A stretch of 64,000 nucleotides of DNA from Sebastes aleutianus (GCA_916700875.1 CAKAKS010000013.1:14318596-14382595), one strand, 5' to 3'; positions 35,963-49,085 are shown, counted from the stretch's first letter. Notes: generated by a model not told the origin, from the letters alone. Numbers and translations are program-made.

Positions 35963-36088
35963 AAGATTCAAGATTCAAGATTCAAGCCCTTTATTGTCAT
36001 TGTGTAGTACAACGAAATTAGATTGTGACAATCCCATAGGTGCTAATGAAAAGATAATACAATAAAAAAAAGATAATGCAATGTAAAT
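35963..36088 (-). repeat. Retroposon tail flanked by a ~66-bp duplication
   Basis: Three 'aagattc' units, then 'aagccctttattgtcattgt' and 'acaacgaaattagattgtga', a typical fish LINE tail. Sequence to its left (about 35897-35963, 'tttatttgctgattatactt...') is repeated to its right (about 36089-36155, 'tttatttgctgattatattt...') with a handful of mismatches. Confidence 0.75.
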
Positions 36089-36322
36089 ATAATATATTAT
36101 AATTTATTTGCTGATTATATTTTGTATTATTAATCTGAATCTGCAACGTAACATAAGTTATTAAATGAATATAGCGGAGTAAAAAGAACAATATTTCCAT
36201 CTGAGATGTAGTGGAGTAGAAGTATAAAGTAGCAGAAAATGGAAATACTCAAGTAACGTACCTCAAAAAAGCTACATTACTTGAGTAAATGTACTTGGTT
36301 ACATTCCACCACTGTGTATTAC

Positions 36323-38311
36323 CATGAAAGAGTTATTGATCTCATCAACCTCCCAGCAAGAAATCAAATAAATGTCAAACTTTTTCTTTATCTTTCCCCA
36401 AAACTAGAACAGGACTCCACGACAACAGTGTCCGGTACTGCAACTGTACACTTTCATGGACAAAGTACTTTACACATTTTCAAAGTGATGTGCTGGTTAT
36501 GAGCATGTACAGTATGCATTTTCTCAGTGGTTCTATGTGTGTGTCTAACATTAGGATGTGTGTGTGTGTGTGGCCCTTTAATAACAAACAGACCATAAGA
36601 GACCATAAGAGAGAAAACGAGGGATGAGAAGGGAGACAAAAAAAACACTCAAACTGAAAGTGTGTGTATGTGCATGTACTGTATGTGTGTGCGAGTGAGG
36701 TTTAAGCCGCCGCACACTAGGGTGTTTTTCTCTTGTTTCCAGCATCACTATGACACAGCTTGTAACACACACACACACACACACGTACACACACACATAC
36801 ACTAACACATACAGTGCCATTATGACAAAGTGGATGAAAGGCTGAAAGATCAACTGAAAGAGCGACAGTGGCCGATCATCTTTGGTGAAACTACATCTCT
36901 CTCTCTCTCTCTTGTTCGCAGTCTCTCTCCCTCCTCCCCCTTTTCTCACACATGTCTACCTACCAGCAGACCGTACACACATGCACGACTCCACTACCAC
37001 TGGTACATCTCTCATCGTAATGACAACTTAACAGGTAAGAAGACATATTTATTCATTTTCTAGCATACCATAAGGCAGGAACTTTTTAGAATGAGCTTTG
37101 AGAAAGTTTAACCCAACCCCCTGAGTCTTCTTTATCGTCATTCAAAAGTGACTTTTATCCAAGGGAGCCATTTTTTTTTTTTACTAACTTAGCCAGTGAA
37201 ATTTGCAACTGAAGGTGCACATTTTTAGGGGATTTCATCGTTTAAATGAATAGATTTCATTGCAAATGTGGATGAATCCAGTTAAAATTCAAAGCTCGGG
37301 TCAGAAATGTCAAATCATTGTAATGAAAGTATCGTTTCGGTTTGAAAATGTGCTCCCATTGAATATATAATAAGTCCACGTACAGGTGCATATTGCTCTT
37401 GCAGCTGTATAAAAATCTGTCTTTTTTTCCGAGCCTGAGCCTCAACATTACTTGTAGCATTACAGTGTTGTTACCAGCAACATGTTGGTGTTTACACCAC
37501 ACATGCCCTTACACAGAGAGGCTTAAAACCACAAGCTTCTTCGCTGTGAACACTTTGTAAAGATATCATCTTCAATTTACATCTACAGTTAAACATATTA
37601 AGGTGATCTGTCACCAAAAGGCCCACACGTACTTTGAAGTCTGGGATGTAACCATATATGAAGCTATTTATTTTGACTTTAACTTTGATAAGTGTGTGAA
37701 TCGACACTCAGTTAGCAGTTCATTTGTTACACATAACTAATATAACATCCCTGTACAGACTCCTACCTTAATTATGGTTATAATGGTCAGTTTTTCTTGA
37801 AATTGTTTGAGATGTTTATTCGGTTTCATTGCCATATTAGAGGCTTTAGTTTGCGGTTCAGTTGTGCAGTGTCAAAGAGGTGTTTCTAATATTTAGTCTA
37901 CCCAAAGAGGACAAAACATTAGAAGAAGAGTTTGTATTGTCGTTGCTATTTTTGACCTCCTTCGAGTTTGTGACCTCCTTTGACATCTGCCACACAGAAC
38001 GGGGGCAACAACCGCTTTTCGTGTTTTTACGCTATGAAGTAAAAAACTTCAGCGTCTGTGCCAACGAATGAAAAACATCTGTATTGAACAATTCTCGCTG
38101 CTCAACGTGAAAATCAAAGCTCGAGGAAACAGAATGAAGTCAAGCTTTCTTGTTGCAACTGTGTTCATCTTTAAATGGCTTTAGTGACATTGTTCATGGG
38201 CTTCCACGCTCTGTCTGGGAGAAGGGGTGAAACGAGGAAACGGAAGAAGATTGCAGTACATTTTAGTTCTATGCAAAGACGTACAGTTTAAACAAGTTAT
38301 TGGGCCTCTAA
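36323..38311. other. Intergenic, no gene seen
   Basis: Short GT/CA and CT tracts (36555-36573, 36766-36784, 36896-36912) in otherwise unremarkable DNA. No exon was supported. Confidence 0.5.
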
Positions 38312-39241
38312 TGTACATTGCCTATAAGTATTCAAAACACCCCAATGGACTAAAACCCAAACTAAATGAATGCATGAGAATTCACCAACCTCAGGTGCTG
38401 CCTCAAGCAGTACAGGCGCCTTTGGCAGCAATGATAGACTTCAGTCTGTGAGGACAGCATTGAACATCTTGACGCAGCAATCTTTACCTGCAATCTGTCT
38501 TTGCCGAAGTGCTCTGTTTGGCAGCATTAAGGCCGTGGGGTGAACAGCAAATTAAAGTTCTGACACATATTCTGGATCGGACTGAGGTGGGCATTTTGAC
38601 TCGCGCGACACTAACGTGTTATTTTTCATCCTTTTCTGTGTAGCTTTGGCTTTATGTTTCACAGAAGCATCCCCACAGCATGATGCTGCTCCACCATGCT
38701 TCAGGGGGGGAGATGGTGTGTTTCTGCTGATGTGCAGTGTTTGGCGTTTAGGAGCCTATGATGGCCAGAAAACTACATTTTAGTCCCATCAGGCCGTTTT
38801 TCCACTTGGTTCCCCCACAGGTCTTTTGACAAACGCTACCTCAAACTGTCATGCGACGTTATTTCAACAGTGTTTTTTTGCTCTGTGAGTCACTGTGCCA
38901 TAAAGATGCTGCTGGCGAAGCATCAGTGTCTCCCTTCCCAACCATGGGAACCTGTAGCTCCCTCAGAGTTGCTGTGAGTACTCCTCAGCTTCTCACGCAG
39001 ACCCTCCTACAGTCATGTTCTGATATTCTTCCCCTGATTGAACGTCATTGCGGATGAGCCGACAATGTTCCTTCATCTTTACGGTGCAGTTTTTTGCAAA
39101 GACGTTGAATGTGTGTCACCTGAAATCGCTTGTCACACTTTGACTACAATCGCCATTTAAATTAGGTTTGCAACCTCGAATTAATCGGCTGCACCGGTGA
39201 TGAATTAGGTGTGTCAAAGTAAAGGGGATAAATATTTGTGA
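38312..39241 (-). mobile_element. Degenerate Tc1-like transposon
   Basis: The left end, 'cattgcctataagtattcaa', resembles the '...agtgccttgcaaaagtattc' TIR class; the right end, 'gtcaaagtaaaggggataaa', is its counterpart. On the minus strand at about 38665-38700 one frame reads SIMLWGCF, the conserved Tc1 transposase motif (GGGSIMLWGCFS), but the preceding residues are out of frame, so the gene is broken. Confidence 0.75.
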
Positions 39242-39959
39242 TATCTACTATTTTATGCTTTAAATTTGCACTTAATTTAGATGAATTTGTGTTACATCCA
39301 GTGTGATTTAAAGCTGTAAAAATAATTCTAAGCACTCTATACTAACTTAATATTTATTTCCTATTTGACTTGGTCATATTCGCTATGCTATTGCTGCATT
39401 GTGGTGTTATTGTAGTCACAGTCGAGAGTGTAGAATGCTACAGCAACCCTGGCCTTATTATTGTCATTTTTAGACCATTTTATGCCTGTGATATAATGAT
39501 AATATAATACAATAGCAGAGTAATGCAAGTGCACCCTTTCAAAGAGCAATGCACTTTTAATTCTTTAGAATATTCAGACATTGGGATTGGAATGTGTAAA
39601 AAATATTAAAATGTTCAAAATAAATAAAACAAAACCACACAAACAAAACAATAAATAAAATGGACTCTCGACCTCTGTTAACAAAAATGCGCAATGTCCA
39701 AGTCTTATAATGGTCGTGACAACGCTGCTATTTATTCTGACATCATGTTGGCTAAAATGTTGGTGACATTCTTAACACGCATGTAAACACAACGGGAAAT
39801 ATCGAGGTCAGCAAAACTGATGGAGGTCATGTCCGTATATCGTGCGTTAAGTCGATAACATAATTATCCTGCCAGGCCTAGCTTTGCTTCCTGATCTTAT
39901 TTAACATGAGTGCACCGACTACTGCCTGATCACATACCAGTTTTCAGAAGTGGCTAGGC

Positions 39960-40610
39960 CAGGGGTCAGCATCTTTTACTATCAAAAGAGCCATTTTAGG
40001 CCAAATAAAATTAAAAAAAAATCTGTCTAGAGCCGCAAAACATTTGAGCATTGTGATGAAGGTATCACAGCCTGTTATGTCTAATGCAGTGAGGGCCCAA
40101 GTGCAAATGAGAGGCAGGACATTGAAGAAACATCTCAGGACATTTGGCTGGAAGCTGCCACTGGCTTTTCAGCAAATCCAGTGTGCTTTTTCTGGAAATG
40201 TCTTTAAATGACTTGTTGAATCTGTCCACGCATTATTAAATTCTCTATTTTCCTCAGAGACTTTTCTTTCTTGGGATTTAGAATCCATAGCTAGCTTATT
40301 GAGCTACTGAGGTTGGGCAAAATTAGAGGATAAGGCACCAGGTTGTAGATGACGCACATTTGGTTTGACTGAAATGATTTAAAAATTTTTTTTTTATATA
40401 TTTAGTAATTATGATATTTGGTGTATAGGCTACAGATTTTTGAAACTGGAGAATGTAGGAATCACCATAGACATACAAGAATGATACATAAAAAAGTTCA
40501 AAAATAACCGTTATTCATTTACATTACGTTTTTAAATAATCCAGTGGGAGCCACTGGAGAGGGGCTAAAGAGCCGCATGTGGCTCTGGAGCCGCAGGTTG
40601 CTGACCCCTG
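39960..40610. mobile_element. Second hAT-like element with 8-bp TSD
   Basis: The ends caggggtcagcat and ttgctgacccctg are flanked by the perfect duplication 'ggctaggc' (39952-39959 and 40611-40618). The first about 170 bp ('tactatcaaaagagcc', 'gcaaaacatttgagcattgt', 'gatgaaggta', 'gtgagggccc') match the reverse complement of the right part of 10769-11231. The middle is AT-rich and the right end carries 'gagccgcatgtggctctgga'. No transposase. Confidence 0.92.
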
Positions 40611-40618
40611 GGCTAGGC

Positions 40619-43600
40619 TGATACTCGTATGTTTACGCTATAAACAAACAAAAGAAATCCTTCACATAATTAAGAAATTGTTCTGGGCTGAGTTTGTTGC
40701 AGTGCACTTGGAAGGATGAACTCTTTCTCACCAAATTTCCGAAATAGTTTGATCATTTGTTGAGAGGCTTGGCGGCCTGCAAACATATTCCTAAAGGAAA
40801 ATTACTTCTTTTATAGTAAATTAATATGGAATAATGTTAAGGGTTGAGATCATCTGCAGGTTTCGTGTTGTCATTTAACATGAAATACAAAAAAAACAGT
40901 TGGTTATGATTAAGGGATGGCCCCACGTGGGAAATATACTAATAATCGCATAGATTGGTGCATAAGCTGTCATGTTTTTATGAGTTGATAATCACAACCA
41001 AAGATGTGTTGCAACTGTCATTACTGAAACTAGTGTTTTTATCTGGAGAAAAAATCAACTGTAATTAATTTGCATTCATTCATTAAAGAATGCAAAAATA
41101 TGCAATATTTAATGGCACTATTTATTCACTAATCATTTTAATGGCAGTTTAGCCACTCACCAGATAGTTTAGCAGTGCATCAGCGGCCAATTCAACATTT
41201 AAAGTAATATCGCATATAGGAAATATGTTTTTCCAAGCGCAAAAAAAACGACATAATGCTTTATTTTATTACATACTGCACATCAAAAATATTAGTTTGA
41301 ATACTGCGATAGCTTAAAGAAAAGGAAGAAATGGTGACATCACATTCTTTCTGTTTATATATTCATAAAACGTGCTGATTACGTCTTTCATTCACCTTCA
41401 GATGACCTCTGTGACCTTTATTTGAATGGATTCATATTTTCAGAATTCATCACTTTGCAGTTATGAATTAGAATTAGAATTTTCTGCATCCTTGAATGGA
41501 GAAAATACAAGAATGGAAAGTATCATGTCATCAGTATCGTACTGTACCGGCAGAGTGTGTGTGATCAGACTTGAACCAAATAGATGGACATGATAGTAAA
41601 GTTACCATTATTTTGTGCTATACTCAAGCACATCTATAACATGATGCTGCAGGAAATTTGAAGTAATAATTCTATGTGTTAGCTGCTTATGAATAATATT
41701 GTGTAGAAATTGTTTTTGTTAGTCTCAAACCAAGCTTAATAACTTTCTTAGCTCTCATCTGATCGATCAGTGTGTTTTAGGTTGCAGCTTGAACATGGTT
41801 CTCAGGGTTTCCATAGGAACGCGTACCCAACTTTTGGCATATTTTACCATGAGTACTGACAAACGAAAGTCCATCATGTGAATAGACAACGTTAGAATGT
41901 CCCTCGATATCCACCGTGGAACCACATATTTTGAATCAAAAACAAATGCCGCACTGTATTATATTTGATCGTTTTATGGACTTTTTAAAGACGCTTTTAG
42001 GTGTCTCCTCCTGTGGTGAAGACTGATCGTTTTACATGAAAGAAGCCTGTAGCAATCTTTAGAAGTGTGTATCATTGCAGTCACATGTGCGCACAGCGGG
42101 GTCTCTGAACATTTTCTGGCCTGTGATCTTCTTTTAGAGCTCTTGTCAAGCTTGTCGTGATTTTCAGGCCCGCATTTAGTCTTTTGTAAGAGCACCAAAT
42201 GCATTAAAAGCAAGAAAAATGTTCTGTTTTAGAACTTTCCTACAACCCTTTGTGCACACAGTGTGTATCTTTGCTCATATTTGCATGGGAAATACTGATC
42301 CTAAATTCAGCTACAACCAAAAAGCATCGATCAGACACAAATATTTTAATTTCACTGCACCAACGCTTTGCACAAATGTAAATTCTGTGTAAATGTAAAA
42401 TAAAAATAAAAAACAATAAACAACTTTCGGTCAATAAGCACAGTTTCTAACTGTTTTTTCCGAAATTGTTAACAAATGGGGATCATTTTAAATAGGGATA
42501 CACTCACTTTTGAATGAATCTCTTGAATTTATTGAATTTGAGTTGACTTTTAGCTTCAAATGTTTGTTAAAAAAGGAAAGGAAAGGAAAAAACTACCTTT
42601 TTGAAAACTAATCTCTTTCACTTGTACTTCTTGTGTGATGAGCATTTTGGTAGCAGTTTCACCTCCGTGTGTTCAGTATTTCATATACACCGTCATGCCT
42701 TTTACGTGATGCTACACTTTCTCGTACTCTCCGTTACACCTACAGCGTTAGCATGAACCGTCGTCACATAATAACAAGGTTGTCGAGGAGGGTGAGCATC
42801 ATTGTAGTGCTCATAATCGACAAGGCTAACTTTAGCAAAATAGCCCGTATGGTGTTTTGTGATCCACACAGTTCATGTTGTCTGGCAGTTTAAATTGTCC
42901 CTCATCCATTCAGTTACTCTCTTCCCGCCAGTCATCACCTCTTTCTCTCAGTGACGGAAGACAGACGGAGAGAAAAAAAAAATCGGTGAAAAAAAAAGTC
43001 CAGAAGTGCTTCTCTCGTTCCCCCTCCTCTGCTCCCGCAGGCTTTTACGGTGAATTTGAGAGAAAACTAGAGAAGCGTCTCCCCCGTGCTCACTCCTCCG
43101 CACTCCCCTTCCATCCGCTCACATCCTTTCATTCACACTTTTTTTTTTGTTAACTGGCTGTTTTCTCAAGGTTATGCACACACGCAAACATGTATGTAGG
43201 CAAATGTAGGAGACACAAACAAACTAGCAGAGCATGTAGAAGTAAAAAAAACAAAACGTGTAAGAAACCACTTTAATTTCAGTTTTGGCTTTTGAAGGCA
43301 ACTTTTCGCCGTAGTGGGTGCAGGAGTAAGCTGTGCAAGAATGCATTTGAAGTGTTTTATTTGTTCTTTCCTTTAATCGCGTTGAATAATTCTTTGTGAC
43401 GTCTTTTTCTTCCCTCCACCTAATTGTCAAATATCCTGAAAGCACATCATTTCATCCTTAAAATATGTGACTAAATTGTAATGAGAAGGATTAACGGCCC
43501 CTCCAAGGAGGATTTTTAAGTTGCCACTTTGAATTCAACAAAGTAATCTCCACGTTTGGTGAGCGTGAACGACGTAAAAACAGTCTAATCTGACTCATTT

Positions 43601-43998
43601 TGTTAAAACTCTGGAGCAGCAAAGTCTCACTCCCCGCTGTCCGAAAACTGCATGTTGTTTGGCTGCAAGTGTGAGGATAGAAAACACGGAATCACTCGTC
43701 TTCCTGGTTCTCGAGTCCCACCCGCAGCAATGCGAATATGACTCAGATATCAAAATTGATCGTATGTTTTATACTGATGTCGGAATTTTTTTTTACAGCA
43801 GCTGAAACTCTGCATTGCCCGAGGAAAATATTTGCAGGAAATGTAATGCAACGCAGTGATCTTATCTGTACGAGCATAAATCGGCCTCAAATAACAAGAT
43901 ATAATATAAATCAATAAATTAATGCCAAAGTTATTATGCTAATGTTGAGGTTATTGTGTCAGACAGGTTGTGCAGTCACCACATTATTATCTATTGTG
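40619..43998. other. Intergenic, no gene seen
   Basis: AT-rich DNA without recognised elements. Nothing in either strand resembles a conserved exon. Confidence 0.45.
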
Positions 43999-44067
43999 CA
44001 TGTTAATGCTGAGGTTTCCAGCTATGAGGAGTAGTCACACTGTATAAGTGACCTCAGCATTAACATG
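43999..44067. repeat. 17-bp perfect inverted repeat, 35-nt spacer
   Basis: 'catgttaatgctgaggt' (43999-44015) and 'acctcagcattaacatg' (44051-44067) are exact reverse complements. A third, weaker relative, 'gctaatgttgaggt', lies at 43938-43951. Confidence 0.85.
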
Positions 44068-44605
44068 ATCACCTACACACACACACCGACACTCTCTCTC
44101 TCACACACACACAGACACACTTTCGCTGCTTTTCTCTTTGTCCTCTCTCTCGAAGGTGATGAAGTTGCTTAGTTGGATCATAAAGCAAACTGATTTAATT
44201 CTCTACTTGTAACTGTTATTGTTACTTTATTGGTAATAACTGATCTGTTTTAGGAGTTCGTTTCACAAAAGCAGTTTGCGAGCAATGCTTGCACGTCGTA
44301 GATCGCAAATGGCAGCAGAGCAGAGTCACGTTTCGACTGTCACTCACAAACTGCACATACATTTTGGGAGTCCCACAGGGTCTTGGATGTGTCGCAAGTA
44401 TGGTGTTTGATTTGATGAGTGAAATGCGTCTAAAAAAAAATAATCTTCTGTTGCAAATGCTGACGAAACGGGCCCCGTGACTGACTGAATGGGCAGAAAT
44501 CTGCTGGCTTAGTTTAGTATTATCTTAATGAGGGACACAGTTTTCAGTTATCATAGCTCAGGGAAAATTTCATGTTAAACTAGAATGGCACTTGGAGAGT
44601 GCAGA

Positions 44606-45141
44606 CCTCCGCCAAGGTGCGTGACTTTAAAAACAGATCACAGCTCACAGCTGGCAGTACCATGAGGTGGTCAGCTTATTATTAACACGGTGTGTTTCCG
44701 TGTAACGTATCGGCGAATACCTCTCTCATTCAGCAGCCTTGTTATGTCTGTATAACATTACACTACGTTGTCTCTCATCCTGTCATCTACCGCGTTTTTC
44801 TTTCTCACCACGGACGGCCAGTAGCTCCCGCACACACATCCACACACGTATCTCTCTGCTCGAAGAAGGAGGAAGAAGGTTTCGTCATCAACGCATTACA
44901 CTGTGCATGTGTTATACCCTGTGGTCTTAATGCTCAGGCTGATTGGAATCCTTAAAAAAATTCCTGAATCTGGATCATGATCTGGATCGCCACCAAAATC
45001 GAATGATTGTTCATTGTGCTACACTCCACCCCTCCAAAACATTTCATTCAAATCCATCGCGAACTTTTGGAGTAATCCTGCTAACAGACAGACAGACAGA
45101 CAGACAGTCAGACAGACAGACAGACAGACAGACAGACAGTC

Positions 45142-45182
<41 letters not shown>

Positions 45183-45225
45183 AACCATCGCCGGTGAAAA
45201 CATAACCTCCTTGGCGAACTTAATG
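44606..45225 (+). mobile_element. RTE-type LINE 3' fragment
   Basis: 'tggatcatgatctggatcgc', 'caccaaaatcgaatgattgt', 'ttttggagtaatcctgctaa', then a (GACA)n run and 'cgccggtgaaaacataacct' 'ccttggcg' is the recognisable 3' region of an RTE-class LINE abundant in fish. The left edge 'cagacctccgccaaggtg' shares the 'cctccgccaagg' word. No reverse-transcriptase frame remains. Confidence 0.75.
45085..45178. repeat. (GACA)n microsatellite inside the LINE tail
   Basis: About 23 tetranucleotides, interrupted twice by 'gtca'. It is expanded from the short 'acagacagacag' normally present in this LINE 3' end. Confidence 0.9.
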
Positions 45226-45679
45226 ACAGTGTTGCAGTTATTACCAGCCGCGATGGCATGTGGCTGTTTTCACCTTGTGAGTCTGTTTGTGTGTGTCGTC
45301 ACGGCAAAATGTGGTCCTGGAGACACCGACTGTAGCGGGAACTACCACAGAAGTGGTTTTGAGTACTTTGCCAGGTGTTTATATTTCTGTCTGTCTGTTT
45401 GTCTGTCTGTGATAGATTTTGTTGCCACGACCGTGAAAGATGCACTACACTTTACAGGTGTGTAGTTGAGATCAAAATGAAGGCCGAGTACGAAGATGGG
45501 TGGGAAGATGGCTCCTGGCCCGATTTGGCATCATTTTGGCTGATGTGATCCCGTCACAAGATGGTCTCTAGTTTACAACAGATGCTGTCATTTCTGATAC
45601 AATACTGACGTAGTTTTTCCAGTTTTAGAAAGTGATGAAGTACATTAATTCATGTTGTGTGCTGTACAATTGGAAGGCA

Positions 45680-46030
45680 GTGGCACTTCCGTTGAGTACT
45701 TCTATTTTGTGAGATTTTATGCATTTACTTTGTATATATATTTAAAAAAAAAAAAGATTATTTTTATGGCATTTCTGCTTTATTTGATGGTGAGAGACAG
45801 ACAGGACAGACAGCAGAGAGAAAGGGGATGACATGCAGCAAAGGGCCCTGGGGCGGACTCTAACATACTCTACCCTGTGATGTACAAGGGCTCCCCCCTT
45901 TGTACATTTTAAAGTTGACCATAGTATTCACATTACAGAGTTACTCCACTACATTTCAGGGGGAAATATTGTACTTTTTACTGCTTCATATTTACTTTTT
46001 ACATCAATAATTTAATCTGATGACAGGTAA
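45680..46030 (+). mobile_element. Degraded 'cagtggtggaa' repeat with nested repeat
   Basis: Fragments 'ttgagtacttctattttgtg' and 'ctccactacatttcaggggg' then 'aaatattgtactttttactg' match the family at 16168-16709. It is interrupted by 45745-45905, a different dispersed repeat containing 'agaaaggggatgacatgcag' and 'caaagggccctgggg', familiar from many fish loci. Confidence 0.6.
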
Positions 46031-46381
46031 TCTTGCAGGTAATCTTCCAGATTAAGCCGTTTATAAAATCGGCTGAATTGCTTTGGTTTTTAGCAACCCA
46101 ATAACAATACTGGGGGTCTGATTTAGCATCACCTAGATTACCAACAAAATAAAAAAATGCCGCCAATATGTTAATAAATCATTCATTTACCATTCTTTGG
46201 GGTGAGTTTGTACTTTTTACAGCTCAAATTTCACAATTTTTTGTCTTACGTAAAAAGGAGTATTTCACATTGTTGTACTGTATTTTGACACCTTTTTCAC
46301 CACAGATAGCAAATACGTCACTGTCATATATTAAGATGCTGGATGATAATGCAGAAATGTCATGTCTGTACTTAACAAGGT

Positions 46382-46382
<1 letters not shown>

Positions 46383-46453
<71 letters not shown>
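46383..46453. repeat. (GT)n microsatellite
   Basis: About 35 uninterrupted GT dinucleotides. Confidence 0.95.
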
Positions 46454-46455
<2 letters not shown>

Positions 46456-47535
46456 GCAGAGGTTATTGAAGTCGCTCACAGGCTTGTGGACATGTCAGCG
46501 GTCGCGTTTGAGGTTACGTGTGAGTAGGTGTTTTAAAGTTATATGACATAACAAAGGTGGAACGTTAAAGGTGCCTACTCTATGTGTATGAGTGTGTGTG
46601 TGTGTGGTGGGTGAGTGGGTGGGTGGGTCGGTGGATGGGTAGGTGGGGCTGCAGGGTGTTTAGAGGGTTCCCTGAACCTCGTCGTTTGTCGCCGTCTTCC
46701 TTCCTGTTTCGTTCTCGCTCATTTCCTGTCAGCTGACTCAGCCGGAGAATCTTGATCTGGTAAACATCTACGCCACCGCTACCGCTTCACAAACACACAC
46801 ACACACTCAGACACTTACAAAAATATACTGTAGCCACACAAAGATGTTTGCATGTATATTCACACATTCAGCGCTCATGTACAGGCACTCACATAACTGA
46901 GTACTGATACACACCTATATGATTTTTTCACACATACACACACGTTTATCACACCTTATCCACTCAAATAACGTTACAAAGATCAACTAAAGTGGTACTT
47001 TATACATGCAACCTATATATAAATGTGTAAATCATGTGGAAAACCTGATGATTGGAAAGTTTCTAAGTATTTTGTACACATGTCCAAGTGTTTTTTAGAA
47101 CTCAAGGTCTGCTTAAATATCTTAAAAAAAGAAATTAACTACAAAAAAAGGAGGAGAGCGCCACAAAGGGGGTCCGACACTAGAAAAGAACTTAGATGTA
47201 TACCAAAAAGCGCAAAGACTGAGGATAGCAGATAGATAAAAAGCAAGTAGAAGACAGAAGAAGAAAGGCAGGACAAGAGAGAGATAGAAAACAAAGTTGG
47301 GCGCCTGGTGTGAGAGAGAGAGAGAGAGAATAAGAGACAGAGAGAGAGAGAGAGGTAAGGACAGGCAAAGAGACGGAAAGAGAGACAGCGAGATAGAGGA
47401 GGGGGGCAGAGAGATAAAGATAGCTGAAAGGAGGGAGATCCGTCAGCGTTTGTTTCCTCAGGATGTGGTTACCACGACGACGAAAAGGCAGAGAGGCAAC
47501 ATCACTACTCGCTGGTCCCCTCTGACACCTGCAAG

Positions 47536-47538
<3 letters not shown>

Positions 47539-47571
<33 letters not shown>
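47539..47571. repeat. (GT)n microsatellite
   Basis: About 16 GT dinucleotides. Confidence 0.9.
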
Positions 47572-47575
<4 letters not shown>

Positions 47576-47698
47576 TGTGAAAGTCAGCGTGTATGAGTTT
47601 CTATGAGTAATTGAGTGTGTGTGTGCAAAAGACGGCGTATGTGGTTTGTGTGTCCATTTTGCTTTGTGCGACAGACTTTGTGTATCAAAAGATACACA

Positions 47699-47700
<2 letters not shown>

Positions 47701-47741
<41 letters not shown>
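47701..47741. repeat. (GA)n microsatellite
   Basis: About 20 GA dinucleotides. Confidence 0.9.
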
Positions 47742-47745
<4 letters not shown>

Positions 47746-48774
47746 TAGGAAGGACTAGTTGAGAGGCTGCAAATCTGAAGGGGGAAATAATTATACAAAC
47801 ACTCGAGACGAAGCAAAAATAAGTCAGAGAGAACGATGAAGACAATCAGAAGAACAACCAGGACCCGAAAGCATGAACAACAGAGGAGGAACATATGTGA
47901 AAAGGAAATTAAGCGCCAAGGACTGGTAAAAAAAACACAAACAACGACCGTCAAAACTTATACAGTGTATTTGTCTCCATCTCGTCTTCCTTCGGTCTTT
48001 CTCTTTCTGACTCACTCACTGTCCTATTTAGAGCAGAATGTGGTTTCAAGAAAGAAAGAAAGAACGACAAAGACTTCAAGATTTCATGCGACTCAATGTA
48101 CAAGGCTTTTGTACTGTAAGCCAATTTCTAACGTGCTAACAAGTCAATCGCAGAACAGAAAAGAAAAAAGCAATAGCAAAATGACCTTCTCTTTGGCTTC
48201 TCAGCGAGTGGTTTTCTTCAGACCACATTGCAGACAGTTCCAGTCACAACTGATATCTGTTACTCGTCTTTTAATCTGTTTAATCTGAGACAAAATCGAA
48301 ACTTCAAACAAAAGGCAGATCAAACGGCAGATCAGTCGAGGTAGACTTTGCTCGATTTGGAGTTTAGAAAAAAGGCGCCATAACTTTAAACCTGTGACCT
48401 CCGTAGCCTGCATGATTTATTTCAGGTAATGACGTGACGTGATCATTTGTTGTACAAAGTACAGTTAATAATGTGCATGTTTAATCAAAGAATTGTCTCC
48501 GATACCTAGTTTGTACCTCCGTACAAACTATTTATGGACAGGGGATTTTGGAGGCGTGACAACTCTTGCCTACTCTTGTGACTTGAATCCGGCCTTTTCT
48601 GCCCAACATTTAATAACTACATCATACCTTCACTTATTAGAAAGTGGCATTACACAGTAATGACTTATGGTACTCAGACGATCGAACATGCCGGTGTTGC
48701 ACCAAATTCTGTAGCCCATATGATTCTGTGACCCAGTTAGGAATTTTAGCGAGGCTATATTACCACTGCAAATA

Positions 48775-49085
48775 TTTTATCAACCCGATCTCATGGGAAG
48801 GTGAATAAATAGCACGACATTACAAGGACATTCCGTGTGTCATGAGAACGCATTTTAGCCTTTTCGCATGTCATTTTACGCCATGCAACAAAACTACAGC
48901 AACGGCCGCAGTTAGGTATAGGCAACAAAATCACTTAGTTAGATTTAGGAAAAACATCGTGGTTGGGCTTAAAATAAGTACGCAAACTAAGTAAAATACA
49001 TAAGGAAAAAATGTAACAGAAGTACGGAAAACATGTCACAATGTCACAAACGTCACTAACTTTAAATTAACTCAACAACACTTTG
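48775..49085. repeat. Dispersed teleost repeat
   Basis: 'atcaacccgatctcatggga', 'cattacaaggacattccgtg', 'cttagttagatttaggaaaa' and 'catcgtggttgggcttaaaa' are phrases of a familiar high-copy fish repeat. It directly precedes the TIR element at 49096. Confidence 0.6.

Larger units (their letters stand above)
33394..36314 (-). mobile_element. 2.9-kb hAT-like composite element with 8-bp TSD
   Basis: The left end cagtgatggaagaa and right end ttccaccactg form the 'cagtggtggaa' terminal repeat. The duplication 'tgtattac' at 33386-33393 and 36315-36322 is perfect. The outer sequences match a common short fish element; here the middle is expanded by a ~340-bp tandem array (33500-34650), diverged 'agtatact'-rich DNA and an inserted retroposon tail (35963-36088). 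No transposase frame was found. Confidence 0.88.
46031..48774. other. Intergenic; microsatellites, possible upstream exon region
   Basis: Holds several simple repeats and GA-rich DNA. A CpG-containing, less repetitive patch at 46675-46765 ends 'gagaatcttgatctg' followed by gtaaac and could be a 5' noncoding exon of the gene starting at 50238, but nothing proves it. Confidence 0.35.
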
